Below, one piece after another: positions 23,830-34,979 of a DNA stretch of 64,000 nucleotides. Where the stretch lies: positions 8,604,501 through 8,668,500 of the forward strand of contig CANUEZ040000103.1 of the NCBI GenBank assembly GCA_948099385.1. The letters run 5' to 3'. The notes under the pieces were generated by a model. That model was given only the letters and a program-made list of their open reading frames with translations. It had not been told where the DNA came from and searched no databases. The DNA is from Fasciola hepatica. Its lineage: Eukaryota > Platyhelminthes > Trematoda > Plagiorchiida > Fasciolidae. Numbering within the stretch: the first letter of the stretch is position 1; every line of letters starts with the position of its first letter. The position numbers were made by a program, and so were the translations under genes.

Positions 23830-26745
23830 TCAGATTGTCCCGGTTCTCGAGGAAATCTTTGATCGTCTGTCGGATTCACTGAGCTGAATGAACCTAAAAT
23901 CATGCATTGTCTTGAAGGTGGTTCTGTTCTGCAAGAGAACAAGTGATTTACAAAGAGTATTAATCCTGTAGCTAAAAAGGTAGTTCGCAGAGAATTGCGT
24001 AGTCTTGTTTTAAAACCTTTCTGCTGTGACTACGGAAAGAAGCACCTGGACAGACGGAGGAGTGGCAATCGCTTGGACCCGACTCAAAACGGCGGAACAT
24101 CAAAAATGGATCACCTATTACGCGTCTTATGTCCAGGGGATAAAGATTGAGGAATAAGGGTTGAACAGGATAAGGTAGGTGGGACAAACCCCATACTGCT
24201 TTGATGGAAGCCCTCTGAACTCTTTCTAGGATCTCAAGATCTCGGAAAACACCAGAGTACACTACTTGACTTCCGTACTCCAGTAGAGGACGGATTTAAA
24301 TTCCACAAATTATGGGGAAATCATTCCTAGAGATGCGCGAAAATCCTTCGAATCATATTTAGGTTTCGTAAGGCGGACTTGCTCGTAATTCGGTGATGAT
24401 GGGAGAAGGACATGTGGCAATCTACCCAGAAACCAAGCCCCTTGTGTCGGTCAACCCTTGGCAGTGTGGTTGCTCCATTAAGGGAGGATGTGAGACCAGT
24501 CTCTCTGCCAAAAGACATACTCACACGTTTGCCACCATTACCTGGGAGGCTCCAATCCTCGAACCGGCGTTTTTTCATCAACTGCAGTTTTCGGGTTTTC
24601 AGCGCTTGAAATCCAGAGGGTTACATCGTCTGCGTACACGGCAACGTTCGCCGGACGGGCTGTTGGAAGATTGTTTTTGCAGATCAAGAAATGAATAGGA
24701 CCGAAGAAAGACACTTGTGGGACCACAGTTGTTATTAGGGTGGGTTGAGACAGAAAATTCCCCACCTTAACCATAAAGGTGCGGTTGGTAAGGTACCTGC
24801 GTAAGATGTCCAACATGGAGCCTGTCTTCCCGTATGTTTGTAGCTTATAAAGAAGAGGGGCCTGGGGGACATTGTCGAAGGCCTTAGCCAAATCAATGAA
24901 AACAGCATGTGAGAGCTGGCCATCATCGTAGTCTCTCGTCAGACTATCCATGACAGTAAGCATATTGGTGATGCATGATCTGCCAGGAAGAAACCCATGT
25001 TGGGACGGGGAGACGATCCTATTTCTATGCAGATGGGAAAGAACCGCACTCTTAAGAATTCGCTCGAAAAATGTGCTAGTGATGCTAATTAAACTTATGG
25101 GTCTGTACCTAGGAACGAGGTGTCTACTTTCCTTCATATAAATACTTTCAATGACTTTTTTTTTCAGCTGCTGAGGAAAACTCCATCGTCAGCCAAGCGC
25201 TGAAGAGATGCATAAGGAACAGCCAATATGTCTAGTGTTTCCTTGAGAAAGCGGGGGTGGAATAAGTCAGTACCATGGAGCAATACTGGTTGATTAGTCG
25301 AAAATCTTGTGCAACTGCGAAAATAGGAGTAATGGTGTCCTCGTAGCACAGCTGGTAGAGCAATCGCGGTACTAAAGCGAGTGTGGTGACCATGGGTGGG
25401 TTCGATTCCCGCCGGGGCCAAAGTTTTTTCACATTTGGATCACCTCAGAACTTGGTGATAACGCTAAATCTAGTGAACAAAGATATCGGTTACACGATGG
25501 GCTGAGAAGATATGGGTATGGAGCCAAAAACGGTGTGTAAGTGGGAGCTGAAGGCCTCGGCTACTTGTCTTAGGGAAGTGATTTGGATTCGGCCTGATCT
25601 CTGACAGCGAGCGACGTCGGAGCTATGCACAATAGACGGCGCTTGTACTGAAAGAAAAATGTCTTATTGTTCCGTACTCGAGCAAGTACAGATTGTTGGA
25701 CTGCTCTTTGATAGCATCTTATTTTGTCTTTGTCTCTGTTACGGATAATCCTGAAGTTTTCCTGCTTTGCGGACAAGACATGTGGTTTTACATTCAGCAG
25801 AGAGGCCTCCGCGTTCGTCTGGAATGCGTCCCATGGGCCGAGGGAGGGGCCATTTTCCGGTCTGTGGAAGACGAACTCTGGGAACAAATAGACCTTCAGC
25901 CTCGGAGATCAATTCTCTGAATTTCTCTGCCATCCCATCAGCAGAGTAACCTAGGTTAGCTGAATTTAGCTAGGAGCAAATAAATGAAATGACTTGGTCA
26001 AAAATGGTCCTCTTGAAGGATCTCAAAACTTTGAATTCTGAGGAGAGAGGAAGCTAGTTTACAATATACCCGGACCCAATAAGAATGTGGTCACTTTTGC
26101 CGAGATGTGGTAAGAAGTGCACCACATCTGTTTGGAACCACTTATTGGTGATGACCAGGTCTAGTGGGGACGGGACATGTCCTGTGCGATATTTGGTTGG
26201 ATCTTTTACGTTCTGCGCCCATGAGTTCTTGATTACGTGATCAAGGCGGGGTTTACAAAAGTTGACATCAGGGGCATCAGCTCCTTGCCAGTCGATACTG
26301 GGTGAGTTGAAGCCACTAGCGACTGAAAGGTAGGTGAAGTCTGTGTAGCTTTTCAGGGAGCCTAATAAGTCTTTGAGACCCAGGCTATCGGTTGAGTTGC
26401 ATGCGGGATGGCGATTGACTACACCGAGCATTAGGGTGTCTGTCCTAGAGAGTGAAGATGCAACACGCAAATAATCAATACATGAAAAGGTAGGAGTCAG
26501 TAATATAGTTGGATGAGAGATAGAGTTATCGTATTATGTGATAACTGTGCCGGTACGACCTCTGCTAGAGTCCTGCCTACTGGGAATTATCCCGGATTGG
26601 ATATTTCGGCATCCGATTTATCAAGAGTGAGTCAGGTTTCTGTGAGGGCTTTGGTTTGAGGCTCATTATCTACTGCAAGCTGGCGAAGCTCCGAGATCTT
26701 ATCCAGCATACTCAGGCAACTGCTGTAAAACACTTGCACATATGC
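23830..26745 (-). pseudogene. CR1-like non-LTR element 1 (endonuclease plus RT), decayed
   Basis: Minus-strand reading: DKISELRQLAVDN...ALTET (endonuclease start, about 26640-26735); IDWQGAD and LVITNKW...HLGKSDHILI (26054-26300); a linker with EAEGLFVPRVRLP and CYQRAVQQS (25600-25930); ADDGVFLSS and RYRPISLISITSTFFERILK (25040-25190); QHGFLPGRSC, VFIDLAKAFDNVP and VAVYADDVTLW (YADD intact at 24625-24636); and a C-terminal part with DLEILERVQR...GLSHLPY (24120-24240). The normally conserved GVPQGSVLGP block is degraded (PQVSFFGP). Many frameshifts, and a tRNA-like sequence sits inside. Not functional. Confidence 0.87.
25337..25420 (+). tRNA. tRNA-like sequence with long variable arm (tRNA-Ser-like, anticodon ACT?), possible pseudogene
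   Basis: Acceptor 25337-25343 pairs 6 of 7 with 25413-25419, discriminator A. TA follows at 8-9. The D arm (GCAC...GAGC) has one mismatch. The anticodon stem at 25364-25368 pairs 4 of 5 with 25376-25380; the loop GTACTAA has T at position 33 and ACT in the anticodon place. The variable region is 15 nt and can form its own stem, a class II feature as in tRNA-Ser and tRNA-Leu. The T arm GTGGG-TTCGATT-CCCGC is complete. A-box TAGCACAGCTGG and B-box GGTTCGATTCC are intact, and TTTTTT at 25424-25429 could terminate Pol III. Extra base after the D arm. It could be a tRNA pseudogene or SINE head. Confidence 0.55.
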
Positions 26746-27712
26746 TGAGGAGTTATTGCAGAATTGCTGCAGACAACTGATTTTGGGTTTGAGGAGGGGG
26801 GAAGATGGATAGTTGGAGGTGGGCAGGAGGTCCTGGGGGAGCCGGGAGCTGAGAATATGGGGGCTGGATGGTTAACAAAATGTTTGAGGACTGGTAAGTT
26901 TTGACGTCTAGTAACCTGGGGGGTATCATGCCAGGCGGACGGCTTACAGTCTACGAAAAGAAGGGGCTGCTTTATGCGGCTTACCTTTGTGTGGACTGCA
27001 TGATTGACTGCTGAATCTTCTTGTTCGTGGTTCTGTTTTGCATGACCGTACCACAGATATTTTCTGGTGCTTTGACCTCCTCACTGCAACGTTCAGCAGA
27101 AACAGGTTCAGTTTTGTGTCTGGGTTCGAAGATGAGTGAATCTCGTCTGGTAATACGGTCTTATTAGCAATGTTGGGGTCTGTGATACTTTAAGCGGGCG
27201 TCGGGTGTTGAGTAACACCATGTCGACTACTGGGGTTACTGTCCGTGACGGGAGATGGAGTCGGTAGGGAAGCAACGGATGGTGGAAAAGTAGCTCGATC
27301 CTCGAGGAGAGTTACCTGGACAACAGGCAGCGCTGTGAGCTTGGGATCGGCTTTTTGTGCAACTTAGCCTTCTCATGCCGGAGCTTAAATAAAGTGGCTT
27401 GTCAACGGATAATCCCTTAAGCCCTTTTTTTCCTTCTTCATTATTGCGGCTGAGGAACGAATGCATTTGGATGACTCTGTAGAGCATACTTCTATAAAAA
27501 TGCCGTGTACCTGATTGGTTCGTTTGGTTACCAGAAAAGTGGAGAAAAATATGAATATGGGAGGGGTTAAAGGGGGTTAAATGTTTAACATAGATGTCAT
27601 GAAGGTGATCCGAGTAGCGTGAGAGACGACAAAGTATAAAACACTCAGAGCGTTTTACAGAGCCTCGCAGAATCTTGACGACATCAACCAAACAAGTCTT
27701 CATCAATCGCAC
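26746..27712 (-). other. Pro-rich leader and possible ORF1 region of CR1-like element 1
   Basis: Upstream of the endonuclease on the minus strand, several frames read Pro/Ser-rich sequence (about 26760-26950), then an open frame of 158 codons (27236-27712) with no domain I recognise. CR1-like elements commonly carry an ORF1 here, and element 2 also has a Pro-rich region in the same place (42464-44161). The assignment rests on position and composition only. Confidence 0.4.
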
Positions 27713-27775
27713 AAACCACTCCCAAGCAATTGCGTGATATGAATACTAATTTCGAAGTTCGTTCAAAAACGCCAT

Positions 27776-28145
27776 TAATATGGCCCCATCTTGTGGAGGA
27801 GACCTAATTTGGAGGGAGGCATTCGTTGGAGTTAAGTGGTCACGTACCATGTCTCCATTTGTAGCTGTCGGGCATTTGCGGCTATCAATGTGCGACGACA
27901 TCTGCACAGCCTTATCTTGGTGATTTGGATGAGGACGGACGGGAGTGTGATGGCACAGTTGTGGGTTGTCGCAGTGGTAACACGCGTGCGTTCGAGGTGA
28001 AAGAGCCCGTATTCAAACCGTGGGTGTGGTGGAAGATATGCACCACTGATGAGTTCTAATAAGAGCAAACCTCCATTCTGGTGCTTCCGAGTGCACGCTG
28101 GTCGGATAACCTGAGGTATGTGTGTGAGGCTTGCAGTCCGAAAGA
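27776..28145 (+). repeat. SINE-like family copy b (nearly full length)
   Basis: Begins 'tggccccatcttgtggag' and runs through 'gttaagtggtcac', 'gacgacatctgcacag' and 'ggatgaggacggacggg', then a tRNA-like middle (A-box region 'gtcgcagtggtaac', B-box region 'gtattcaaaccgtgg'), then the shared 3' half with 'tgcaccactgatgag', 'gtgcttccgagtgcac' and 'tcggataacctgagg'. Lies directly beside the 5' end of CR1-like element 1. Confidence 0.85.
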
Positions 28146-28192
28146 TATTAAATCAAAAATCATGTATCAATCAAACCCAGTAATTATTAAGA

Positions 28193-28226
28193 TAATAATG
28201 ATAATACTAACAATAATAATAATGAT
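28193..28226. repeat. Imperfect (ATA/AAT)n tract
   Basis: Short, interrupted trinucleotide-like AT run ('ataataatgataatac...aataataat'). Confidence 0.8.
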
Positions 28227-28683
28227 GGTTTTTTGGGAGGCGCCCGAAGCATGCCAGATGCATGACCAAAGTATTGCAAGCGATAGAATGGAGGGACGAA
28301 ATTTTTGAAAAAGTAGAAAGTTACATGAGGAAAGTAGGATAAAACGGCTTGGAAGTGGGAATAGACGGGGATAAAGGTATGATAATTGCATTCACACCAA
28401 AGAAAATGTAAGGAGTTCAAGTGAGCGGACTCAAACGAACGCTCGGTGGGTTCGAAAGTCAACATCGAATGGGGGGTCTGGCTGGGGAAGTACGGCTCTA
28501 GTCCAACATACCTGGAGTACAGCACCCATCCGTTGATTGAACATGAAAGCTTAGATGGTAAATGCGGCTAAATCTGCATGGTATTTTGTATGGAAAATTG
28601 CATATGGTTAGTATTCGGTTTGTGAGTATTTTGCTTAATGCTGGTATTTCTGTTTGTATCCTGACATTTGATTGATTAACCAG
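28227..28683. other. Interval between the SINE-like copy and the MULE, nothing recognised
   Basis: A 112-codon minus-strand frame (28187-28525) crosses it but resembles no family I know. Confidence 0.4.
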
Positions 28684-29714
28684 TCATATATAAGCTTGTG
28701 CGCACAAACGTTTGCTGTAATATCCTTTCGTGCTGTGCTGTCATGTTGCAAATGGGGCGCGTACCAGTGGACGATTCAGTTGTGTTTCGGCGTCTGGTCC
28801 GTAGTGTATACCCCGATATCGACGCATTCCAAGCTTATTTTCGGGAGTTTCAAAAAGAAGCTTGCATGTCTTCCTACGTGTGCGGTTTTGAGACGCACGT
28901 GACGGCGAAAAAACGAGGCATCAATCTGCTGGATGGTGTGCCTTATTATTTCAAAAAGTACTGCTGCTTTCACCGTAAAAGGAAATGTGATACGTCGTAC
29001 AGGTATGGTATCATTTATTGGTAAATAAATCCCTTCCAGGTATCCTAATTTGGAAAGCGGGGCGTTCGTCACGCTTCGATTTTTGGGTTCCTACTTCTGT
29101 GTCGTTAGTTGTTGATGAAGCATTTACATAGTTTCCAATTGGGGAATGAGGGATTTTAAGTACGAAACCGTAGACTGACATCTGAGAAGAATACTCATGT
29201 GTTGCAACTGATGGACAATTTCAGAAAGAAGTCTGAGCTAAGGGAGTACACGTTTAAGAAATTCAACCGATGTGTGAATAATGACGACTTCAGATCCATA
29301 AGAAGAAGGCGGACCAAGAGGGAGTTAGTAATTGAAGTAGAAGAGGTTAAAAAATTGCCGCAAGTCCACGGTCATTCGGAGATAATTTCCGATAGCCGTG
29401 AGATAAAGTTTATCCGCTTCGTCCCGTCCGTAAGCTTACAGTTATGTACTTGGTTTTAGCGACATTATTTTGGCAGATACTACTGATCAGCTCAACCGTG
29501 GTGGGTACATTATATGGCACACAATGGTAGTTGATGGGACGGGGTTATGTCGCAGTCTGTTCTATGCCATTCTCCCAAATGAGAGTGATGGCCACTATCG
29601 CAGGCTGTTTATTTCATGAGGGAAATGCTCCCTCAGACCGAGAATCATAAGACGACCTTAGCTGACAGGAGTTTGGCACAGTTTACTGCGTTCACGAACA
29701 TTTACCCACCCATG
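28684..29714 (+). pseudogene. MULE (Mutator-like) transposase, N-terminal part
   Basis: Plus-strand reading: an N-terminal domain with FQAYFREFQKEACMSSYV and KKYCCFHRKRK (28744-28990), the FAR1/WRKY-like DNA-binding opening usual in MULE transposases. It continues at about 29200-29440 in another frame, then starts the DDE catalytic core at 29460-29714: DIILADTTDQLNRGGYI (first Asp), VVDGTGLCRSLFYAILPNES, and after a frameshift near 29618, TLADRSLAQFTAFTNIYPP (second Asp region). It stops at an insertion at 29714 and resumes at 34232. A TATA-like motif (catatataag, 28684-28693) precedes the ATG at 28744. An intron may lie after 28997 (cag/gtatgg). Confidence 0.75.
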
Positions 29715-29739
29715 TAGCAAACCAACCAAATCCCGATAG

Positions 29740-29870
29740 AGCCCCCATTGGGATTTAATTGGGATTCGGTTGGAATGCATTGGGTATTGTTTGGGACATC
29801 CTAGACCAAAGGTTGGGTTTTGGTTGAAATAGGGAACCCAACCCGATTGAGCCCCAATGTGTTCGCGATG
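29740..29870. repeat. Left subterminal array of ~11-bp units
   Basis: From about 29747 the sequence runs in 11-bp steps: attgggattta, attgggattcg, gttggaatgca, ttgggtattgt, ttgggacatcc. Further TTGGG/CCCAA clusters follow to 29870. These are the reverse-complement theme of the array at 33644-33699. Confidence 0.65.
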
Positions 29871-31417
29871 GGGATAGACCAAATTGTTGGTAGCCTTGAA
29901 ATGCTTTCATAAATTTACCCATTTTCCCAACCCCGTTAACTGAATCTCGGTAAACGACCTACGGTTCCCACTTCATGTACTCTCCCTCGTATACCACCGG
30001 AAAAAATAAAATCAAGTATCGAAATGCATGCGTGGAATTGTATTGTATCAAAGTTGTCAAACAATGTACGGTTATATCTAGGTAATTCTTCCTTTGTTAT
30101 TTTCTTCCAGGAAAGTTCAACTGACCTCTGAAAAGGTACGGTAAATTGATAAACAAATTAATAATCACGTGCACACAGGTATAGTGATATTGATGAAAAG
30201 TGGGTATATAATGGAAATCCGTAAAAGAAAGTCTAAAAATTATATATTAATAAATGTGCTTCACAATGTATCGCGTAGAATTACACATTAAGCAGTGGTT
30301 CACATAATTTCAAAATGCATGCTTATGCAATATTTTACCTGGGTTCACTGCCCGACGATCCGTGGTACCTGGAGTTGTCAAACCAGTGTTGTACATGCTT
30401 CTCGATACCCCCTTCGGAAATATCATTCAGTCGCTCACTGTTGGTAATGGCGTCTAAAGTCGTACAAATATTGCGATAAGAAAGAACCTGCCTTCAATTA
30501 CGCTCATCGGTCGTAGCTGTGAAACGGTGGTCTCCATAACACTGCCTGACCAGCAACACTACTTTGCAAGCTTATCTCTGATCATCAGGACAACATTTTT
30601 CGGACTGATTCCCGGAGGTCATTTGTTACAGTCCTGACAAGCAATATTGTTATCTTATCAGGCGTTCGTAGTTCAGCAGAACATCCAAATCACCAAATCA
30701 ACGGACCTCTCGTTGGAACTAGTGGAACTAGAATTTCCAAAACTACATGGTGGAGTAAATGAATATAGTAAAAACCAGTGGACTCACGATATACGGGAGA
30801 AAATCGGAATTCGACTGCCGGTTTCCAGTATACGGGATACAGGATGTGGCGTGGAGGACGGTCTGGATGATAGGCAATATTTGGTTAGGTTGCCTAACAT
30901 AACTCGATGTCTGATTAGCAGTAAGACATTGTTCCGGTAGACTTGGAACAACTATTGGCTCTAGGGGTCGTTTTTGCGTTTGGTTCGCAATCAATATCTT
31001 TTGAGCCACTGCTAAACGTGACGGGTTGTCTGCAGGAGTAAGAAAATGCCAATGGAAAACCTTTTGCATATTGTATACCTCGTTGCAAACAGTGTCATTG
31101 GTACCGTCGCATCAGAGGCCTCTGAAGAGGCATCCCGCAGATATTGCGACTGACACTTCTAAATCTCATGGAAACTTTCTGGTGTAATCGTTTAAGTTTT
31201 TAAATATACTCGTACTTGAACTCGACAATTCACGGAATTTATAAACGGGAATGTCGTCGGGCAACTGTTTACCTAAAACTAACTTGCTTCGATATTCCGA
31301 AGCACGTTTCACGCTTGGCCATCTTGTGTGTTTCGAATCCATCAGCCAGCTTCGATGTATAATTCCAACTGAACCGTCCCTCAGGAAACGTACGAGCAGA
31401 ACATCTGGAAAGGAAAT
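29871..31417. other. Left internal part of the EnSpm-like insertion, no recognised coding
   Basis: Frames 30647-30940 (plus) and 30743-31069 (minus) are open but unfamiliar. The region may hold the degraded C-terminus or 3' region of the transposase gene. Confidence 0.4.
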
Positions 31418-33540
31418 TCATTGGTAATAATAACAGTATTTTACTATTGTAAAAGTATGCAAGACAGGGCTAATTACAGAGTACTTTAAGCATGGCAGTA
31501 GCAAACGTTTACACTCAATATCGACAGTTGTAGCAGAGAAAACATACACACCCAACTTATCGACGGAGAAAACGTACAAAGAAATAGATGGCAAATACTT
31601 TGTGAAGAATGGTTGTGGATTAACAAATCTTTTGAAACGAATGATATTATCCGAAATGTTGACAACGACACTAGGAAACCCGTGTGCAATGACTACATTG
31701 TCCAAAGATCGATCAGTGAAAAAGGCATTCCTGAGAAAGAAAAAGTTATCAAATATCGGTGTTTGGAATAGTGGCGAGCCAGTGTCATGTACATAGGAAT
31801 TCCGCTGTAATGAAAGGAGAAGAGATCGGCCTTCGATCAATCTCTTGTACAATTGTTGGCCAGCATTTCTGGGTCCTTTGATAAGACATTTCAAATAACC
31901 AAGGTAGGACTCGAAAGGAAAGGCGGAAAAGTAGTCCAACATTCCGTGTAGAAGTACATCATCATTCAAATGAATCAAATTGTAAACATTTTAAACGAGT
32001 TCTTTCGAACCGTAAAAAAGTTCAAATTGTTGGACAAACATGGAGAGAAGATCAGCCACAAACTGATGGTAATGAACATGCAATCGGGGATGACAGAGAA
32101 TGTACACCGCCACTGAGAGTGCCAAAAAATGGTGGTACTCATCTTCCGGTAGTAAATGTATCAAACATACGGGTCCCAGGTACAGTAAGAATTGTCAGTA
32201 TTTGCTAGCTTCCGAGCCTTCCATGTCGCTGATATGTCGACATTTTCGCAAAAAATCACATGCAACACCAACATGTGGTTGTAGAATGCGATGCCGTAGA
32301 TCCTCGGCGACAGATGGACTAATACCAGCAAACCTATCCCTGAGACCAGTAAAACAGGACTGAAGTAACTTCTTCATTACACTGAAGCATACCAGATGCA
32401 TATATTCATGGTAGAATGTAAGAACCATGTCTATGTTTAGAGCCAAAAATGGACTGTTGGACTCCGGTAAGTGGTGCTTCTTGTGCCTTTTGGCGCGGAA
32501 GCTTTTGTCTGTCCTTGGTTTGGCCGTTATAGACGGGAAGGTCATTTTGCCACCGGTATAGTAACCTGGCTGAATGCATCTATCACGTCCAAAATAAGCG
32601 TTGTGTTTCTTAACTTGGCGGACAAACGTTCGTGAGGGGGTGTCACAAATAATGGCAGAGAGGGTACATACGTAGGACACACCGTGATGTACAACCCCGT
32701 GTTCCAACACCATCTTCAGTTCATCAGTGCACTCCCACAGGAACTGTTAAACGGGTTTCGGTTTACCTCTACCGCAGTAAAATCCCACAGTAAATATTTC
32801 GCTCATTTGTGGTCTGATTATTCCTGCTTATATCGGCCACAACTGCAAGTCGGAGGAACGATAAATGACCCTTCCGTCACAGTGTATTTGTATACCCAAG
32901 ATGCATTCCGGTAGTTTCAGTGAGTTTATCAAACCAGAAAGTCCTTTAACAAGTCTCATGTGAAAATAATTTCCGTTCTGCAAGCAACGGACGTTGCATT
33001 GCCTTGGTGTCCCGCACAGAGTCCTGGGGTCCTTCGGAATGTTTGCGAAACATCTTCCAAGTATGCGCAGCACAGCAGCAAGTACAGACATGCTAAAGAG
33101 AAATTTAACAAAATCTTGGCGTAATTCGTTGAGCATTTCAGAAGTTCCATCGGCCTTTTCAATATCTGATATGAGGAATTCATATTATTCGTATATGTTA
33201 ATATACCATAAGCATCCCCAAGGTCTGCTACATGCACACATGTAGACGGCGCTCCTTGGAACTCTTGAAATGATACAGACGAAGATGATGGCACCAACTG
33301 GGTATTATCAAAGTTGATAGGATCACCGTGGTGTCTGGATTCTGCAAGAGTTATTTACAGTGTAATTGCACCCTCATGAATAAAAATGGAACATCCATTA
33401 CGATGTTACCTTAAGGAGGCATCCAAACAACACGGGCACAAGACTTGCATCAATACTTCTCGCCGAAGGCGAAATCTTTGCCATCGTGATAGTCCGGACA
33501 TGATGGCGTTTTATCTGGAAGCGAGAATGTAGACAGAAAT
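31418..33540 (-). pseudogene. EnSpm/CACTA-like transposase (TNP2-type), decayed
   Basis: Minus-strand order: a possible Cys-rich start (CPDYHDGK...CKSC, about 33440-33510); LPKDPRTL-like and LGIQIHCDGRVIYRSSDLQL (32830-33060; the D of HCDG is a DDE candidate); ICDTPSRTFVRQVKKHNAYFGRDRC (32560-32670); SNSPFLALNIDMVLTFYHEYMHLVCFSVMKKLL (32350-32460; MDxMH-type motif); FLLYLGPV (about 32185-32200); and LIHLNDDVLLHGMLDYFSAFPFESYLGYLKCLIKGPRNAGQQL (31820-31980; the SAFPFE block). This is the order seen in TNP2/Transposase_21 proteins of animal CACTA elements. Stops and frameshifts at 32195, 32714-32830 and within 33100. Length is roughly that of the core domain. Confidence 0.8.
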
Positions 33541-33643
33541 GTTACCAAGGTTTCACTACATCACCTACCTAGAAAGAAAAACAAAAGTAAATAACAAAAG
33601 CTCATCCAATGTCCACCCAGTGTTGGTTATTGGTTTGCCCGAC

Positions 33644-33699
33644 CGAATCCCAACCATATCCCAACCGTAGCCCAACCATAGCCCCACCATAACCCGAGT
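33644..33699. repeat. Right subterminal array of five 11-bp units
   Basis: Units: gaatcccaacc, atatcccaacc, gtagcccaacc, atagccccacc, ataacccgagt. Inverted relative to the TTGGG units of the left array. CACTA elements typically carry such short repeats next to their ends, where the transposase binds. A related pair (aatccccatcg, gaacccaacgt) occurs at 34206-34227. Confidence 0.75.
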
Positions 33700-34231
33700 A
33701 AATCCCTATCACAGTGAACTGGAGCCTAGAGAAGGTTATTGTACTTTATGATTGTGCATCTAAGCAAGCGAAGTTCAAATAAATTATCTTTTGCCCTTTC
33801 ATTTACATTTGATAGCGATTACATCTACTGAGGCGCTAAAAGGGACAGATTTCTGACCACTGACACCGAGGAGGAATTATAGTTCATAATTCAAGTTCAT
33901 GGACCTCACTAGGCTCGTTTAGGACATAAGCATTCTTTTATATATGGAAGGTAACATACAATATGAGATAATGCGAAAATGGATGCAGTTAAAAGTGAAA
34001 ATAGTGCATCAACTCCGGAACACGACCAGCCACCAGCGGACAAAGACAATTCAGAGGGGCGAAAAACCATAATTTAAAACAAAAATTTAAAGCATTTCAG
34101 TACCAGTATGATCTCAAATTTTTTCATGTATGTAACATTTCGAGAATTTCTTTCACAAGTATATAGGTCTTGTCTCGCAAAAAAAGTCAATCAACATCTC
34201 CATCAAATCCCCATCGGAACCCAACGTTACC

Positions 34232-34979
34232 ATGGGGATCAGTGCTACATTGGCAGAATCTCGTGTATTATTTTGCCGTTTCTATGTTTTGCAAGACATG
34301 AAACGTAGATGCAGCTGCCTAAACGGAATACAGTCATGTGAAAGGTTACGCATCTTTCAGTGGATGCGTAATCTAGTGTTAACTCAATCTAGGCTTCGTT
34401 TTGAGAGGTTTAGAGCAGCAATAAAATGTAGGAGCAATGAGGCGGCTGCATACCTGAGTAATACATGGGTACCACTTAAGCAGTTTTGGGCTGGATATAT
34501 GGCCCGTGGTGCATTGGTGCTAGGCAATTTTACTACAAACAGAGTAGAAACAGAAAACAGGCATTTGCAAGATGGTCTGGCAAACCTTTCAGACATCCTG
34601 GACTTTTCAAGAACATCGTCAAGCGTGTTCAGTCTTTGACTGGAAAAAGCTGTCGTAGGGTTGCCAAGGATCAGATCGCTTGTTACGGGGCACCCGGTGG
34701 GATCCAATGGTTGCAACCATTGCTTGTGAGATTAACGAGGTACGCACATGATTTGTTACTGGAGCACTTGCGTCGCGAAGTTGTGCGATCAGTGGAGCAG
34801 ATCAGTAGCGTATGGTGTGCATTAAACCCCAGGGGTGTCACGCACCACGTTAGTCTCAACCGGGATGTAAAGTGCGATTGTTCATTCAGTCACTAGTGGG
34901 CACTCTCCTGTAGGCATTTGTTAGCAGTTTGCAGGGAAGCAAACTACCCAGTTGGGGAAGTCGCGTTGGGCAGATGATC
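34232..34979 (+). pseudogene. MULE transposase, C-terminal part with SWIM zinc finger
   Basis: Resumes in frame at the ATG of the CCATG repeat: ISATLAESRVLFCRFYVLQDMK (34238-34300; the CxFH-like block of MULE cores), then YLSNTWVPLKQFWAGYMARGALVLGNFTTNRVETENRHL (34450-34570; the E of VETENR fits the third catalytic residue). The frame shifts at about 34600 to 34486-34896. HHVSLNRDVKCDCSF then leads to a stop (34894) and WALSCRHLL (34897-34925): the C-x-C...C-x-H spacing of a SWIM zinc finger (34873-34917). Decayed by two frame changes and one stop. It is the other half of 28684-29714. Confidence 0.8.

Larger units (their letters stand above)
29715..34229. mobile_element. 4.5-kb transposon inserted in the MULE (EnSpm/CACTA-like)
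   Basis: CCATG occurs immediately before (29710-29714) and at the end (34230-34234). Removing the interval with one CCATG brings the two halves of the MULE into one frame. The interval carries an EnSpm/CACTA-like transposase on the minus strand and 11-bp-period arrays near both sides. The exact termini are uncertain: I see no CACTA ends at these coordinates, and a 5-bp duplication is longer than the 2-3 bp usual for CACTA elements. A CAGTG terminus at 33712-33716 is an alternative right end. Confidence 0.7.

Noticed and set aside
25164..25432. 85-codon minus-strand frame as a protein
   Set aside because: Chimera of the antisense tRNA-like sequence and a piece of CR1 coding; no independent support.
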